Source: CADCWK01 sp035944555 (GTDB taxonomy: Bacteria > Chloroflexota > Chloroflexia > Thermomicrobiales > UBA6265). Taken from it: a stretch of 64,000 nucleotides of DNA. Where the stretch lies: positions 25,692-89,691 of the forward strand of contig DASZAY010000015.1 in the NCBI GenBank assembly GCA_035944555.1. The letters run 5' to 3'. Below are positions 36,618 to 45,231 of this stretch, one piece after another; the first letter of the stretch is position 1, and each line of letters starts with the position of its first letter. The notes below the pieces were generated by a model, which saw nothing but the letters and a program-made list of their open reading frames with translations, did no database searches and was not told the origin of the DNA. Position numbers and translations under genes: made by a program.

Positions 36618-38534
36618 GTGAATACGAACGCCCGTTCCGGCCGCCCCGACTTCTCCAGCCGCCTCGCGGCCCTTGCCCTCGCCCCCGGTGTCTACCTGAT
36701 GAAGGACGACACTGGGACGATCATCTATGTCGGCAAGGCCGCGGCTCTCCGTAACCGCGTTCGCTCCTACTTCCAGTCCGAGCGCGGCAAGGATCCCAAG
36801 ACCCGCGAGTTGGTCCGGCACATCGTCGATTTCGACGTCATTCGGACCGACACCGCGGCCGAGGCACTGATTCTCGAGAACGAGCTGATCAAGAAGTATC
36901 AGCCGAAGTACAACGTCCTGCTCAAGGACAGCAAGACCTACCCCTATCTCAAGATCACCAACGAGGAATGGCCCCGGGTCATCATCACCCGCCGCGTCAC
37001 CGACGACGGCGGGCGCTACTTCGGGCCCTACACCTCGGCCGGGCAGATGCACAAGACGCTGCACCTGATCAACCGGCTGTTCACCTATCGCAAGTGTGAC
37101 AAGAAGATCACCGGCAACGACGAGGTCTGCCTCTACTACCACATGCACCAGTGCACCGCGCCGTGCATCTCGGCCGTTGATCGCCCCACGTACATGCAGA
37201 GCGTCGAGAGCGCTGCGCTGTTCCTGTCCGGCCGCGGCGACAAGATCGTCGCGCCGCTCCAGGACGAGATGCACCAGGCCGCCGACGCGTGGAACTTCGA
37301 GCGCGCCGCCGAGTTGCGCGACCGGATCGACGCGGTCAACCACGTGCTCGAGCGGCAGAAGATCGTCTCGACCAACGGTCTGAACGCCGACGTCCTCGCG
37401 GTGGCGCAGGGGCCGGGTGGCGACGCCGGGGTCCAGGCCGGCTTCCTCCGCAATGGCAAGATCCTCGGCAGCGAGTTCTTCCCGGTCCGCGCCACCCTTG
37501 AGGACCAGCCCGACGGTATCCTGGCGTCCTTTGTCACCCAGTTCTACATCGACGCGGCGGTCGTTCCGCCCCTGCTGCTCCTGGAGCATCCGCTGCCGGA
37601 CAACGAGGCGGACGTGATCATCCCGTGGTTGCGGGACAGGCGTGGCGGCAAGGTCGAGGTCATCCACCCGCAGCGGGGTGAGCGCCGCAAGCTGGTCGAG
37701 ATGATCGCCCGGTCTGCCAGTGAGAACCTCGAGCAGAGCCGGCTGAAGTTCCTCTCGGACGAGATGAAGACGACCGCCGCACTGACCGAGCTGTCCGACG
37801 CCCTCGACCTGCCGCGGATGCCGCGTCGGATCGAGTGCTACGACATCTCGAACCTCCAGGGGACCAACTCCGTCGCCTCGATGGTCGTCTTTGAGGACGG
37901 CAAGCCGGCCAAGCGTGAGTACCGACGCTTCACGATCAAGACGGTCGAAGGGGCCAACGACTTCGCCAGCATGAACGAGGTCCTGCAGCGCCGGTTCCGA
38001 CGCGCCGGAGCGACCGGTGGCGATGACACCGTCACGGTCGACGCCGAAGCGGAAGCTGGAGATACGCCGTCGCCCGACGGGAAGACGAAGGACGACGGCA
38101 AGTGGACCAAGCTGCCTGATCTGGTCATCGTCGATGGCGGCAAGGGGCAGCTGTCGTCGGCGGTCGAGGCGCTGGAAGCAGTCGGCTGGACCGGTCAGGC
38201 CATCGCCGGGCTGGCCAAGGAAAACGAGGAGCTGTTCCTGCCGGGTCGGCCGGACCCGATTCTGCTGCCGCGTGACAGCCAGGCGCTCTACCTGATCCAG
38301 CGGATCCGGGACGAAGCTCACCGGTTCGCCATCACGTTCCACCGCCAGAAGCGGAGCAAGACGACGATCGGCTCGTCGCTGGACAACGTGCCGGGCATCG
38401 GCCCGAAGCGGAAGAAGGCGCTGATCAAGCGATTCGGCTCGGTCCGGGGCATTCGCGAAGCCAGCGAGGACGAGATTGCGACCGTGGAGGGCATCACGAC
38501 AGCCCTCGCGGCCCAGATCAAGTCGAGCCTGTAG
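36618..38534 (+). CDS. uvrC: Excinuclease ABC subunit C
   Basis: A 638-residue nuclease that makes both incisions around bulky lesions in nucleotide-excision repair with UvrA and UvrB. A GIY-YIG domain lies at about 20-100 (PGVYLMKDDTGTIIYVGKA), a cysteine-bearing region follows (YYHMHQCTAPC), a UvrB-interacting UVR segment is near EMHQAADAWNFERAAELRD, and the RNase H-like 3' nuclease domain has ECYDISNLQG and LVIVDGGKGQL. Tandem helix-hairpin-helix motifs end the protein (VPGIGPKRKKALIKRFGS). A 30-residue acidic insert (about residues 465-495) sits within the nuclease domain. GTG start; TATACT seven bases upstream suggests a leaderless message. Confidence 0.96.
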   Translation: MNTNARSGRPDFSSRLAALALAPGVYLMKDDTGTIIYVGKAAALRNRVRSYFQSERGKDPKTRELVRHIVDFDVIRTDTAAEALILENELIKKYQPKYNVLLKDSKTYPYLKITNEEWPRVIITRRVTDDGGRYFGPYTSAGQMHKTLHLINRLFTYRKCDKKITGNDEVCLYYHMHQCTAPCISAVDRPTYMQSVESAALFLSGRGDKIVAPLQDEMHQAADAWNFERAAELRDRIDAVNHVLERQKIVSTNGLNADVLAVAQGPGGDAGVQAGFLRNGKILGSEFFPVRATLEDQPDGILASFVTQFYIDAAVVPPLLLLEHPLPDNEADVIIPWLRDRRGGKVEVIHPQRGERRKLVEMIARSASENLEQSRLKFLSDEMKTTAALTELSDALDLPRMPRRIECYDISNLQGTNSVASMVVFEDGKPAKREYRRFTIKTVEGANDFASMNEVLQRRFRRAGATGGDDTVTVDAEAEAGDTPSPDGKTKDDGKWTKLPDLVIVDGGKGQLSSAVEALEAVGWTGQAIAGLAKENEELFLPGRPDPILLPRDSQALYLIQRIRDEAHRFAITFHRQKRSKTTIGSSLDNVPGIGPKRKKALIKRFGSVRGIREASEDEIATVEGITTALAAQIKSSL

Positions 38535-38537
38535 CTG

Positions 38538-39212
38538 GTGGTCGATCTCCTCGAGAACGGCTCGCCAATCGCGAGCGGTGCGGACGCGGTCCAGGAGGCC
38601 GCGGTGCGTCTTCAGGGCGGTGCCGTCGTCGCCATCCCGACGGACACCGTCTACGGCCTCGCTGCCCGGATCGACCGGCCTGATGCGCTCGCCGACATCT
38701 TCAGGATCAAGGGGCGACCGGATGACAGACCACTGCCCATCCTCGTCGATGGCCATGACACGATCGGACGGCTCCTGGATCCGGAGGCAGCGGCTTCTCC
38801 GCTCACGGCGCGTCTGCTGGCTCTGGCCGGTCAGTTCTGGCCCGGCGGTCTCACTGTTGCCCTTCTGGCCCGGGCAGACCTGCCCGGCGCCGTCCTGGCG
38901 CCCGATGGCACCGCCGGCTTCCGCATCCCTGCGGACCCGACCGCCCTCCATTTGCTCGGGGCAGCCGGAGGGGCGCTGGCTGTGACCAGCGCCAACCGCA
39001 GTGGTGAGCCGACGCCGGCTGATCCCCAGGAGATCGCCGACGCACTCCGGCAGCAGCCGCATCCACTTCGCTGGGTCCTGGCGGACGGATTCCGTCCGGG
39101 CAACGCCCCGTCGACCGTCATCGGTGTGGGACCCGGGGACGTCATCATCATTCACCGGCAGGGAGCGATTGCGGTCGATGCGATTCTTGCGGCCTGGGAG
39201 GCCGGTCGATAG
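38538..39212 (+). CDS. tsaC: Threonylcarbamoyl-AMP synthase, YrdC/Sua5 family
   Basis: A 224-residue enzyme making threonylcarbamoyl-AMP from threonine, bicarbonate and ATP, the first step of t6A modification at position 37 of ANN-decoding tRNAs. Seen: GGAVVAIPTDTVYGLAARID at the N terminus, the KGRPDDRPLPILV block, FWPGGLTVALLAR, FRIPADPTALHLL and TSANRSGEPTPADPQEI, all canonical for the YrdC domain. It lacks the Sua5 C-terminal domain, so it is the short form. The GTG start at 38538 is three bases after the uvrC stop, indicating an operon. Confidence 0.92.
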   Translation: MVDLLENGSPIASGADAVQEAAVRLQGGAVVAIPTDTVYGLAARIDRPDALADIFRIKGRPDDRPLPILVDGHDTIGRLLDPEAAASPLTARLLALAGQFWPGGLTVALLARADLPGAVLAPDGTAGFRIPADPTALHLLGAAGGALAVTSANRSGEPTPADPQEIADALRQQPHPLRWVLADGFRPGNAPSTVIGVGPGDVIIIHRQGAIAVDAILAAWEAGR

Positions 39213-39312
39213 CCTCCCGCCCGTGCTGATTAGGCGCATTGGCGCCGGTTCGGTAGGATGTCCGCGACACCAATGACCAAAAGCGGATTCGAAGGCTCCG
39301 GGGGACGACTAC

Positions 39313-40296
39313 GTGCAGGACCATGGGCGGCGGCTGCAACCGGAGGATCGGCGCGACGAAGCGACCGACGATGAGTTCGTCGCGCCCGATCCGGTGCCTG
39401 TGGGCGAGATCGACCGGGACTCGGACGCCGAACGCGGATCCGAGCCGGAACTGGTCCGGCTGCCGTCGACCGTCGCGCACCAGCCGATCTCGGGGGTCGT
39501 GGCGGCCGCCGTCGCGGGCATCCTCGTCCTGGCGGTCGGTCTCTACGCCACGACCCGCACCCCCACGGACGACACGATTCCCATGTTCCGCGCAACCGAC
39601 CTGATCTTCTGGGTCCTCGGCGCGGTCGCCATCGCCGTGGCAACGATCGGCACGCAGTTCGCCGAACTCTCGGCCCGGAGCGGCGCGGTCGCGTTGGGAC
39701 AGGCGACCCAGGGCCGCGGCACCCCGCTGGCCTGGGTGCTGCCCGGCTGCGCCACGCTCGCGTCGGTCCTTCTGATCGCGACCTGGCACAACGTACCAGT
39801 TGCCCTGATCGGCGCGATCCTGACCGTGGTGAGCGTCGTCGTTGCCCTGCTCGTCCGGGACCTGTTCGACGATCTCACGGACAGCGCTGTCCGCGTGGCG
39901 GTCCTCGTCCACGGGGTGACAATCCACCTGGTTGCGTTCATCGGGCTGGCGACGCTCTATCACAACAAGCTGCCCGCGTGGCTGACCGCCCTGCTGGTTG
40001 CCGTCTTCGCCGGCCTGTTGATCGTCGAGGCCCTGGGCCGCGCCCCACTGCGGGACGTGCACCGCATCGGGATGGCGGCACTTGGCGGTCTCGTCGTCGC
40101 GCAGGCGGCCGTCGTGATCGAGCGCTGGCCGACCTGGGGATGGACGGGCGGTATCGCCCTGCTCGTCACGTTCTTCGTGGCCAACGGCCTGCTCGTCACC
40201 TGGGCAGTAACGCGCAACGTCGCCCGCCGGGACGTCGGCTACTACGCCGGACTGGGAGCGATCGGCCTGGCGATGATCGCCCTGTTCGCCCTCTGA
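39313..40296 (+). CDS. Multi-pass membrane protein of unknown function
   Basis: A 327-residue protein. A 55-residue acidic cytoplasmic N terminus precedes about eight hydrophobic helices, beginning ISGVVAAAVAGILVLAVGL and ending GAIGLAMIALFAL. No transporter signature or charged intramembrane motif stands out. GGGGGA lies eight bases before the GTG start. It is followed after 50 bases by a small gene that overlaps rarA. Confidence 0.7.
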   Translation: MQDHGRRLQPEDRRDEATDDEFVAPDPVPVGEIDRDSDAERGSEPELVRLPSTVAHQPISGVVAAAVAGILVLAVGLYATTRTPTDDTIPMFRATDLIFWVLGAVAIAVATIGTQFAELSARSGAVALGQATQGRGTPLAWVLPGCATLASVLLIATWHNVPVALIGAILTVVSVVVALLVRDLFDDLTDSAVRVAVLVHGVTIHLVAFIGLATLYHNKLPAWLTALLVAVFAGLLIVEALGRAPLRDVHRIGMAALGGLVVAQAAVVIERWPTWGWTGGIALLVTFFVANGLLVTWAVTRNVARRDVGYYAGLGAIGLAMIALFAL

Positions 40297-40346
40297 TCGA
40301 TCTTCACGCCAGGTACCCCCACTTTAGCCAAACTCAAAGGAACGAC

Positions 40347-40640
40347 ATGAGCGACAACGGACGCCACGACCCCGTCACCCACCTGTTCATCGTCAGCAAG
40401 GAGCCCGAGGCGAATCCGGTCGATGACGCCTACGAGGCTCTGCTCGAGCTGGACCGGCTGGAAGAGCTGCTGGAAGCGATGAACGAGCTCGGCGTCAGCA
40501 CGCGGGTCGAAGCCGAGGCCCTGCCGCCCGGTCCCGGCAGCGTCGAGGTGATCGCCGAGATGGACGCGCTCGGCGTCAGCGACGCGGCCCAGATCGAGCG
40601 GCGCCTGGCGGAGCTGGAGGGCTCGCTGGACGATGAGTAG
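40347..40640 (+). CDS. Small conserved acidic protein, overlapping rarA
   Basis: A 97-residue protein with no recognised domain. The middle is an acidic leucine-rich helix (AYEALLELDRLEELLEAMNE), followed by a helical hairpin ending in AAQIERRLAELEGSLDDE. AAAGGA precedes ATG 40347. Its last eight bases overlap the rarA start, so it is translationally coupled to that gene, and a role tied to RarA is possible. Confidence 0.7.
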   Translation: MSDNGRHDPVTHLFIVSKEPEANPVDDAYEALLELDRLEELLEAMNELGVSTRVEAEALPPGPGSVEVIAEMDALGVSDAAQIERRLAELEGSLDDE

Positions 40641-42099
40641 CGGTCGCGGCGGGTCCGGCGGCGACGCGCCCAGCCTGTTCGATGCCGCCCGGACGAGTAC
40701 CCTCTCGCGCTCCGCTCCACTCGCGACTCGGATGCGCCCACGCACGCTGGACGAGGTTGTCGGGCAGCAAGCCGTACTGGGACCAGACGCGCTTCTCCGC
40801 AAGGCGATCGAGTCCGACCGGCTGGCCTCGTTGATCCTCTGGGGGCCGCCGGGCACGGGCAAGACCACGATCGCCCGGATCATCGCGACGACGACCAAGG
40901 CCCACTTCGTCGCGCAGAGCGCCGTGACCGCCGGCGTGGCCGACCTGCGCAAGTCGGTGCAGGAAGCCCGCGACCGGCTGGGGATGCACGGCCAGCGGAC
41001 CGTCCTGTTCATCGACGAGATCCACCGGTTCAACAAGGGCCAGCAGGACGCGATCCTCCCGCACGTCGAGGACGGCACGGTCATCTTGATCGGCGCGACG
41101 ACCGAGAACCCGTCCTTCGAGGTCAACAGTGCGCTCCTGTCCCGTTCCCGCGTCATGGTCCTCAAGGCGCTGGACGACGACGACATCCTGGCGATCCTCC
41201 GCCGTGCCCTTGCCGACGAGGAACGCGGACTCGGACGGGACGGCATCACGGTCACGGATGAAGCCCTCGAGGCACTGGCGAACCTTGCCAACGGTGATGC
41301 CCGGTTCGCGCTGAATACGTTGGAGTTCGCCTCATCCGGCGTGTTGCGCCTGCCGAAGGAAGAACGCGTCGTCGGGATCGGCCTGATCGGCGAGGCAGCC
41401 CAGCGCCGGAACGCGACCTACGACAAGTCGGGCGACGACCATTTCGACGCGATCTCCGCGCTGCACAAGACGCTGCGCGGCAGCGATCCGAACGCCGCCC
41501 TCTACTGGCTGGCCCGCATGCTGGAGCGCGGCGACGATCCACTCTATGTCGTGCGTCGGCTGGTCCGCTTTGCCTCCGAAGACGTGGGCCTCGCCGACCC
41601 ACAGGCGCTGCAGCTCGCCATCTCGGCGCAGCAGGCTGTCCACTTCATCGGCATGCCGGAGGGCGCGCTGGCCCTCGCCGAGCTGACCGTCTACCTGGCG
41701 CTCTCTCCCAAGAGCAACGCGGTCTACAAGGGTTACAAGGCAGCGGTGGCCGATGTCGAGGCCACCCGCAACGACCCCGTCCCGCTGCACCTGCGCAACG
41801 CCCCGACGAAGCTGATGGCCGGCCTCGGGTACGGCGCGGGCTACCGATACGCCCACGACTATGAGGGCGGCATCGTGGGCCAGCAGAACCTCCCGGACAA
41901 CATCGCCGGGCACATCTACTACCAGCCGAAGGAGCGGGGCTACGAGATCGAGCTCGCCCAGCGGATCCGGCGAATCGAGGAAATCTACGCCCGGACGATG
42001 ACGGCGCCCGAGCTCAAAGCAGACGAGCCCTATGCCGGTCCGTGGGCTGGCCCGGACGCGACGGCGGAGACCGACACTCCCGGCAACGACCAGACCTGA
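40633..42099 (+). CDS. rarA: Replication-associated recombination protein A (MgsA/RarA AAA+ ATPase)
   Basis: A 488-residue clamp-loader-like ATPase that acts at stalled forks with single-strand binding protein. Walker A is GPPGTGKTT (71-79), Walker B is VLFIDEIHRF, the sensor-type IGATTENPSFEVNSALLSRS follows, and the C-terminal tetramerisation region has YDKSGDDHFDAISALHKT and RGSDPNAALYWLARML. Full length for the family. ATG 40633 overlaps the upstream small gene. Confidence 0.95.
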   Translation: MSSGRGGSGGDAPSLFDAARTSTLSRSAPLATRMRPRTLDEVVGQQAVLGPDALLRKAIESDRLASLILWGPPGTGKTTIARIIATTTKAHFVAQSAVTAGVADLRKSVQEARDRLGMHGQRTVLFIDEIHRFNKGQQDAILPHVEDGTVILIGATTENPSFEVNSALLSRSRVMVLKALDDDDILAILRRALADEERGLGRDGITVTDEALEALANLANGDARFALNTLEFASSGVLRLPKEERVVGIGLIGEAAQRRNATYDKSGDDHFDAISALHKTLRGSDPNAALYWLARMLERGDDPLYVVRRLVRFASEDVGLADPQALQLAISAQQAVHFIGMPEGALALAELTVYLALSPKSNAVYKGYKAAVADVEATRNDPVPLHLRNAPTKLMAGLGYGAGYRYAHDYEGGIVGQQNLPDNIAGHIYYQPKERGYEIELAQRIRRIEEIYARTMTAPELKADEPYAGPWAGPDATAETDTPGNDQT

Positions 42100-42127
42100 A
42101 CCGCCCTGCGTACCGAACGGAGCCTCC

Positions 42128-42892
42128 ATGCGTGACGCGTTCCTCAAGGCCGACCCGGATCTGCAGCTCCCGTTCGCCCGCAACGACGGGCGGGCCGAGG
42201 CCGAGTTGCGTCCGCTGAAGATCACGCCGAGCACCTTCGGGTACGCCGAGGGGTCCTGCCTGGTTGAACAGGGCAACACGCGGGTCCTCGTCTCGGCGTC
42301 GATCGAGGAGCGGGTGCCCCGCTGGATGCTGGGCAAGGGACGGGGCTGGGTGACAGCCGAGTACTCGATGCTGCCCCGGGCAACCAAGGAGCGGACCCGT
42401 CGTGAGGTGACGGAGGGGCGGCAGGGCGGTCGCACGGTTGAGATCCAGCGGCTGATCGGTCGCTCGTTGCGTTCGGTGACCGACCTCGAGGCGCTCGGGG
42501 AGCGGATGGTCACGATCGACTGCGACGTCCTCCAGGCCGACGCCGGAACCCGGTGCGCGTCGATCACCGGAGGGTACGTGGCTCTGTCCCTCGCCTGCCG
42601 CGGCCTGCTCGCCCGGCGCGCGATCAAACGGAACCCCCTGCGGGCCGGGGTCGCCGCGATAAGCGTCGGGGTGGTGAAGGGACGCGCCCTGCTGGACCTG
42701 GACTACAGCGAGGACGGCGGCGCGGACGTCGACTTCAACCTCGTGATGACGGACCAGGACGAGTACGTCGAGATTCAGGGGACCGCCGAGAAAACCCCGT
42801 TCTCCCCCGCGCAGCTTGCTCAACTGCTGGAGCTGGCCCAGCTCGGGCTGATCGATGTGTTCGCGGAGCAGCGACGCGTCCTGGGCGGGTAG
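42128..42892 (+). CDS. rph: Ribonuclease PH
   Basis: A 254-residue phosphate-dependent 3' exoribonuclease that trims tRNA 3' ends. Seen: SCLVEQGNTRVLVSASI, VTAEYSMLPRATKERTRRE (phosphate-binding arginines), RTVEIQRLIGRSLR, TIDCDVLQADAGTR (metal-binding aspartates) and ASITGGYVAL. Full-length for the family (about 240-260). GGAGCC lies upstream of ATG 42128. It is 28 bases after rarA and probably in the same unit; it has no usual rdgB partner here. Confidence 0.96.
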   Translation: MRDAFLKADPDLQLPFARNDGRAEAELRPLKITPSTFGYAEGSCLVEQGNTRVLVSASIEERVPRWMLGKGRGWVTAEYSMLPRATKERTRREVTEGRQGGRTVEIQRLIGRSLRSVTDLEALGERMVTIDCDVLQADAGTRCASITGGYVALSLACRGLLARRAIKRNPLRAGVAAISVGVVKGRALLDLDYSEDGGADVDFNLVMTDQDEYVEIQGTAEKTPFSPAQLAQLLELAQLGLIDVFAEQRRVLGG

Positions 42893-43406
42893 CAACGAGC
42901 TACTTCAATCGAGCTGGTCGCTGATCGGCTGCGAAGCACCTGCTGCGGCGGTCGGGTTGCAAGCGTTCGCATCATAGGCGGTCAAGCTTCTGGCTCGGAC
43001 TTCTGGCGCCCAAATAATCGCGTCAGTATTTTGCCGATCTACGTAGCGGTACGTATTTCTTGCATCGCGTCAAACCCTGGATACGGGGGCGCATGGTGGC
43101 TATTGTCGCCGTCAGGCCATCAGAAGGACACTGTAATCGATTGTAATACGTAGCAAGTAGCCCATCAGTCACCTCACCCCGAAGCTGATTACGTAGGACG
43201 ATCTTGCCGGACGATTTCATCACCGGAAATCTCGCTACGCGACCGAACCTCGTGCTGGTATAGTCCGACCAAGTCCGAAAATCTGAATGCGCGATAGACC
43301 CGCCTACTTTCCGGGTTGGTTTATGGCGTTTCGCGGCGCGATTTCTGGTGGGCGAGATGCCCGACCGGTGGCGAAGCGTGTGCTACCGGGACGAAGGAGA
43401 AACACG
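42893..43406. other. 514-base region without a convincing gene; lower GC than its surroundings
   Basis: The stretch 43000-43290 is visibly richer in A and T than the flanking genes. A 66-residue minus-strand frame at 43023-43223 is open, but it has no ribosome site or recognisable motif. TATAGT at 43259-43264 could be the -10 of the YccF gene, giving a leader of about 135 bases. No terminator for rph is obvious. Confidence 0.45.
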
Positions 43407-44093
43407 ATGACCGTACCGAACTATGGGACGTCGGGTAAGCCACAGGGAACGACCATGAACTCCGTTGCGGCCGGGATGCCGATCGGTGCTGACCTGCCGG
43501 GCGGCTACGGTCACCCGGCTGCGCCCAAGGCCGATCATCTTGCCCCGGCAAGTCTCACCTTCGCTGCTCCCGCCGCCCAGCCGTACCCGACTAATGCGCC
43601 GGCCTGGGGCCCTCCTCCCCAGCCTTATTTCTCCCAGCAAACGCACGTGAACGTCAACGTTTCCGCGCCGGCTGTGGTCATCACGCCGCCCGACGATGGC
43701 CCTGCCCTCATCGTCCGCGCACTCTGGTTCATCTGCATCGGCTGGTGGGCAAGTCTGCTGGCGATCACTGCCGGGTATATCCTCGTCTACACCATCATCG
43801 GCTTGCCGCTCGCGTTCGCCCTCTTCAACAAGCTGCCGCAGCTGACGACGATGAAGACGCGCAAGCGCAACTGGACCACTGTCCACAGCAATGGGGTGAC
43901 CCACCTGACTGCCGCCCACTCGGAGCAGCGTCCCCTGTGGATGCGGTTCCTGTATTTCGTCGTCGTGGGCTGGTGGCTCGGCGCCTTCTGGCTCTATGGC
44001 GCATGGATTCTGCAGGTCCTGATCCTGACGCTGCCGGTTGCGCTCTGGATGTACGATCGCGCTCCGGCGGTGCTGACACTTCACCGGCACTGA
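43407..44093 (+). CDS. YccF-domain inner-membrane protein
   Basis: A 228-residue membrane protein. The N-terminal 90 residues are Pro/Ala/Gln-rich and disordered. Two YccF (DUF307) modules follow: ALWFICIGWWASLLAITAGY with TIIGLPLAFALFNKLP, and FLYFVVVGWWLGAFWLYGAW with LTLPVALWMYDRAP. Each has the family's G-W-W signature and a two-helix hairpin. GAAGGAGAA gives a strong ribosome site before ATG 43407. Transcribed alone with a terminator downstream. YccF proteins have no settled function. Confidence 0.85.
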   Translation: MTVPNYGTSGKPQGTTMNSVAAGMPIGADLPGGYGHPAAPKADHLAPASLTFAAPAAQPYPTNAPAWGPPPQPYFSQQTHVNVNVSAPAVVITPPDDGPALIVRALWFICIGWWASLLAITAGYILVYTIIGLPLAFALFNKLPQLTTMKTRKRNWTTVHSNGVTHLTAAHSEQRPLWMRFLYFVVVGWWLGAFWLYGAWILQVLILTLPVALWMYDRAPAVLTLHRH

Positions 44094-44108
44094 TCCTTTT
44101 CGACAGGC

Positions 44109-44157
44109 GATAACAGGAACGGTCTCGTGGGTTGTTCACGAAACCGTTCCTGTTATC
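44109..44157. terminator. Bidirectional terminator hairpin
   Basis: A 15-bp perfect outer stem (44109-44123 with 44143-44157) plus an inner TCGTG/CACGA pair between the convergent YccF and HisC-like genes. Confidence 0.75.
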
Positions 44158-44187
44158 AGCACGTCTCTCTCCACCTCGAAAGTCGGA

Positions 44188-45231
44188 TCAGGGAATGGTG
44201 AGTCCGATCTCGATCAGGGCCGAGCGGAGCGCGTCGGTGTGCTCGGACCGGCCGGCACTGACCCGGAAGACGCGCTCGGCCAGCGCCTCGTCGGCGACCG
44301 GGGCGACGCGGATGTCACGCCGGGCCAGGCCGTCCACGATGTACGGGGCCGTCGTCCGCTCGGCCCGAACGAGCAGGAAGTTCGACCAGGTCGGATACGG
44401 GACGCTGACCATGTTCAACTTGCGGAGCATCCGGTACAGCCGGGCGCGTTCTGTCCTGACATCCCGGACAGAAGCGAGCACCGCCTTGAGGTCGTCCATC
44501 GTCGCGTGCCCGGCGATGGCGGCGCCGCGATTGATCGCGCTTACCGGACGGGACGCCTGAAACGCGTCGACCAGCCGCATCGGGACGATCGCATAGGCCA
44601 GCGGCATCCCGGCCAGCCCCGCCCATGTCTCGAACGTCCGGACAACCACCACGTTGTCGAACTCGCGGGCCAGAGGCAACAGCGTGCGGGGACTGTAGGC
44701 GGCGTGACGCTCGTCCAGGATCAGCACCCGGGCGCGTCGGGCCAGCGTGACGGCTTCCTCGGCGGTCAGCGTCGTCCCGGAGGGGTCGTTCGGCGTCTGG
44801 ACCAGCGCGGACCAGCGCTGCGGCAACTCGGCAAGGATGTCCGCGTCGACCGCGAGATCGAACCGGGGCGAGCGGAACAGGTCGATGGTTGGCAGGCCCA
44901 TCCACGTCGCCAGCCGTCCTGGAATCGGGTCCGTCGGCGGGAACAGGACCATTGGTCCGTCATCGCGCAGCCAGCCAAACAGGTCCATCAGCAGCCGATC
45001 GATCCCGGCTGCGATCACGACGGAGCGGACCGGTACACCGAGCCAACCCGCCAGACGTTCCCGCAGCGTCGTCTCCAGCTCCCCAGCCGGGAACTGCAGG
45101 CCGTCTGCCCCCGCCAGCGCTTCGAGTACGCCGAAGGTCGGACCGAGTGCGTTCGCTGTCAGATCCAGCCGGATCGGGCCGGTCGTCATGGCCTGTCGTC
45201 GTTGCGGCGGCGTCCCGCGCCCACCAGTCAT
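44188..45231 (-). CDS. HisC-like fold type I aminotransferase homologue lacking the PLP lysine
   Basis: A 347-residue homologue of histidinol-phosphate aminotransferase. The fold is well kept: VQTPNDPSGTTLT with N148, ILDERHAAY with D173, and TFETWAGLAGMPLAYAI, which aligns with T-F-S-K-A-Y-G-L-A-G-L-R-L-G-Y. At the Schiff-base lysine the protein has T202 (codon 44626-44628) and E201 replaces Ser. The usual arginine of L-R-I-G is also lost. It probably cannot transaminate. ATG 45231 overlaps the upstream phosphoesterase stop (ATGA), so they are coupled. It may bind a cobyric-acid or histidinol-type ligand, but this is only a guess. Confidence 0.75.
   Translation of the reverse strand: MTGGRGTPPQRRQAMTTGPIRLDLTANALGPTFGVLEALAGADGLQFPAGELETTLRERLAGWLGVPVRSVVIAAGIDRLLMDLFGWLRDDGPMVLFPPTDPIPGRLATWMGLPTIDLFRSPRFDLAVDADILAELPQRWSALVQTPNDPSGTTLTAEEAVTLARRARVLILDERHAAYSPRTLLPLAREFDNVVVVRTFETWAGLAGMPLAYAIVPMRLVDAFQASRPVSAINRGAAIAGHATMDDLKAVLASVRDVRTERARLYRMLRKLNMVSVPYPTWSNFLLVRAERTTAPYIVDGLARRDIRVAPVADEALAERVFRVSAGRSEHTDALRSALIEIGLTIP

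Noticed and set aside
36558..39239. 893-residue open frame antisense to uvrC and tsaC
   Set aside because: High GC leaves few stops in the antisense frame. Composition (Arg, Gly, Val, Asp repeats) and lack of any motif mark it as a shadow of uvrC, which has all its domains.
43023..43223. 66-residue minus-strand frame in the AT-richer gap
   Set aside because: No ribosome site, motif or coherent composition; kept only as part of the gap description.
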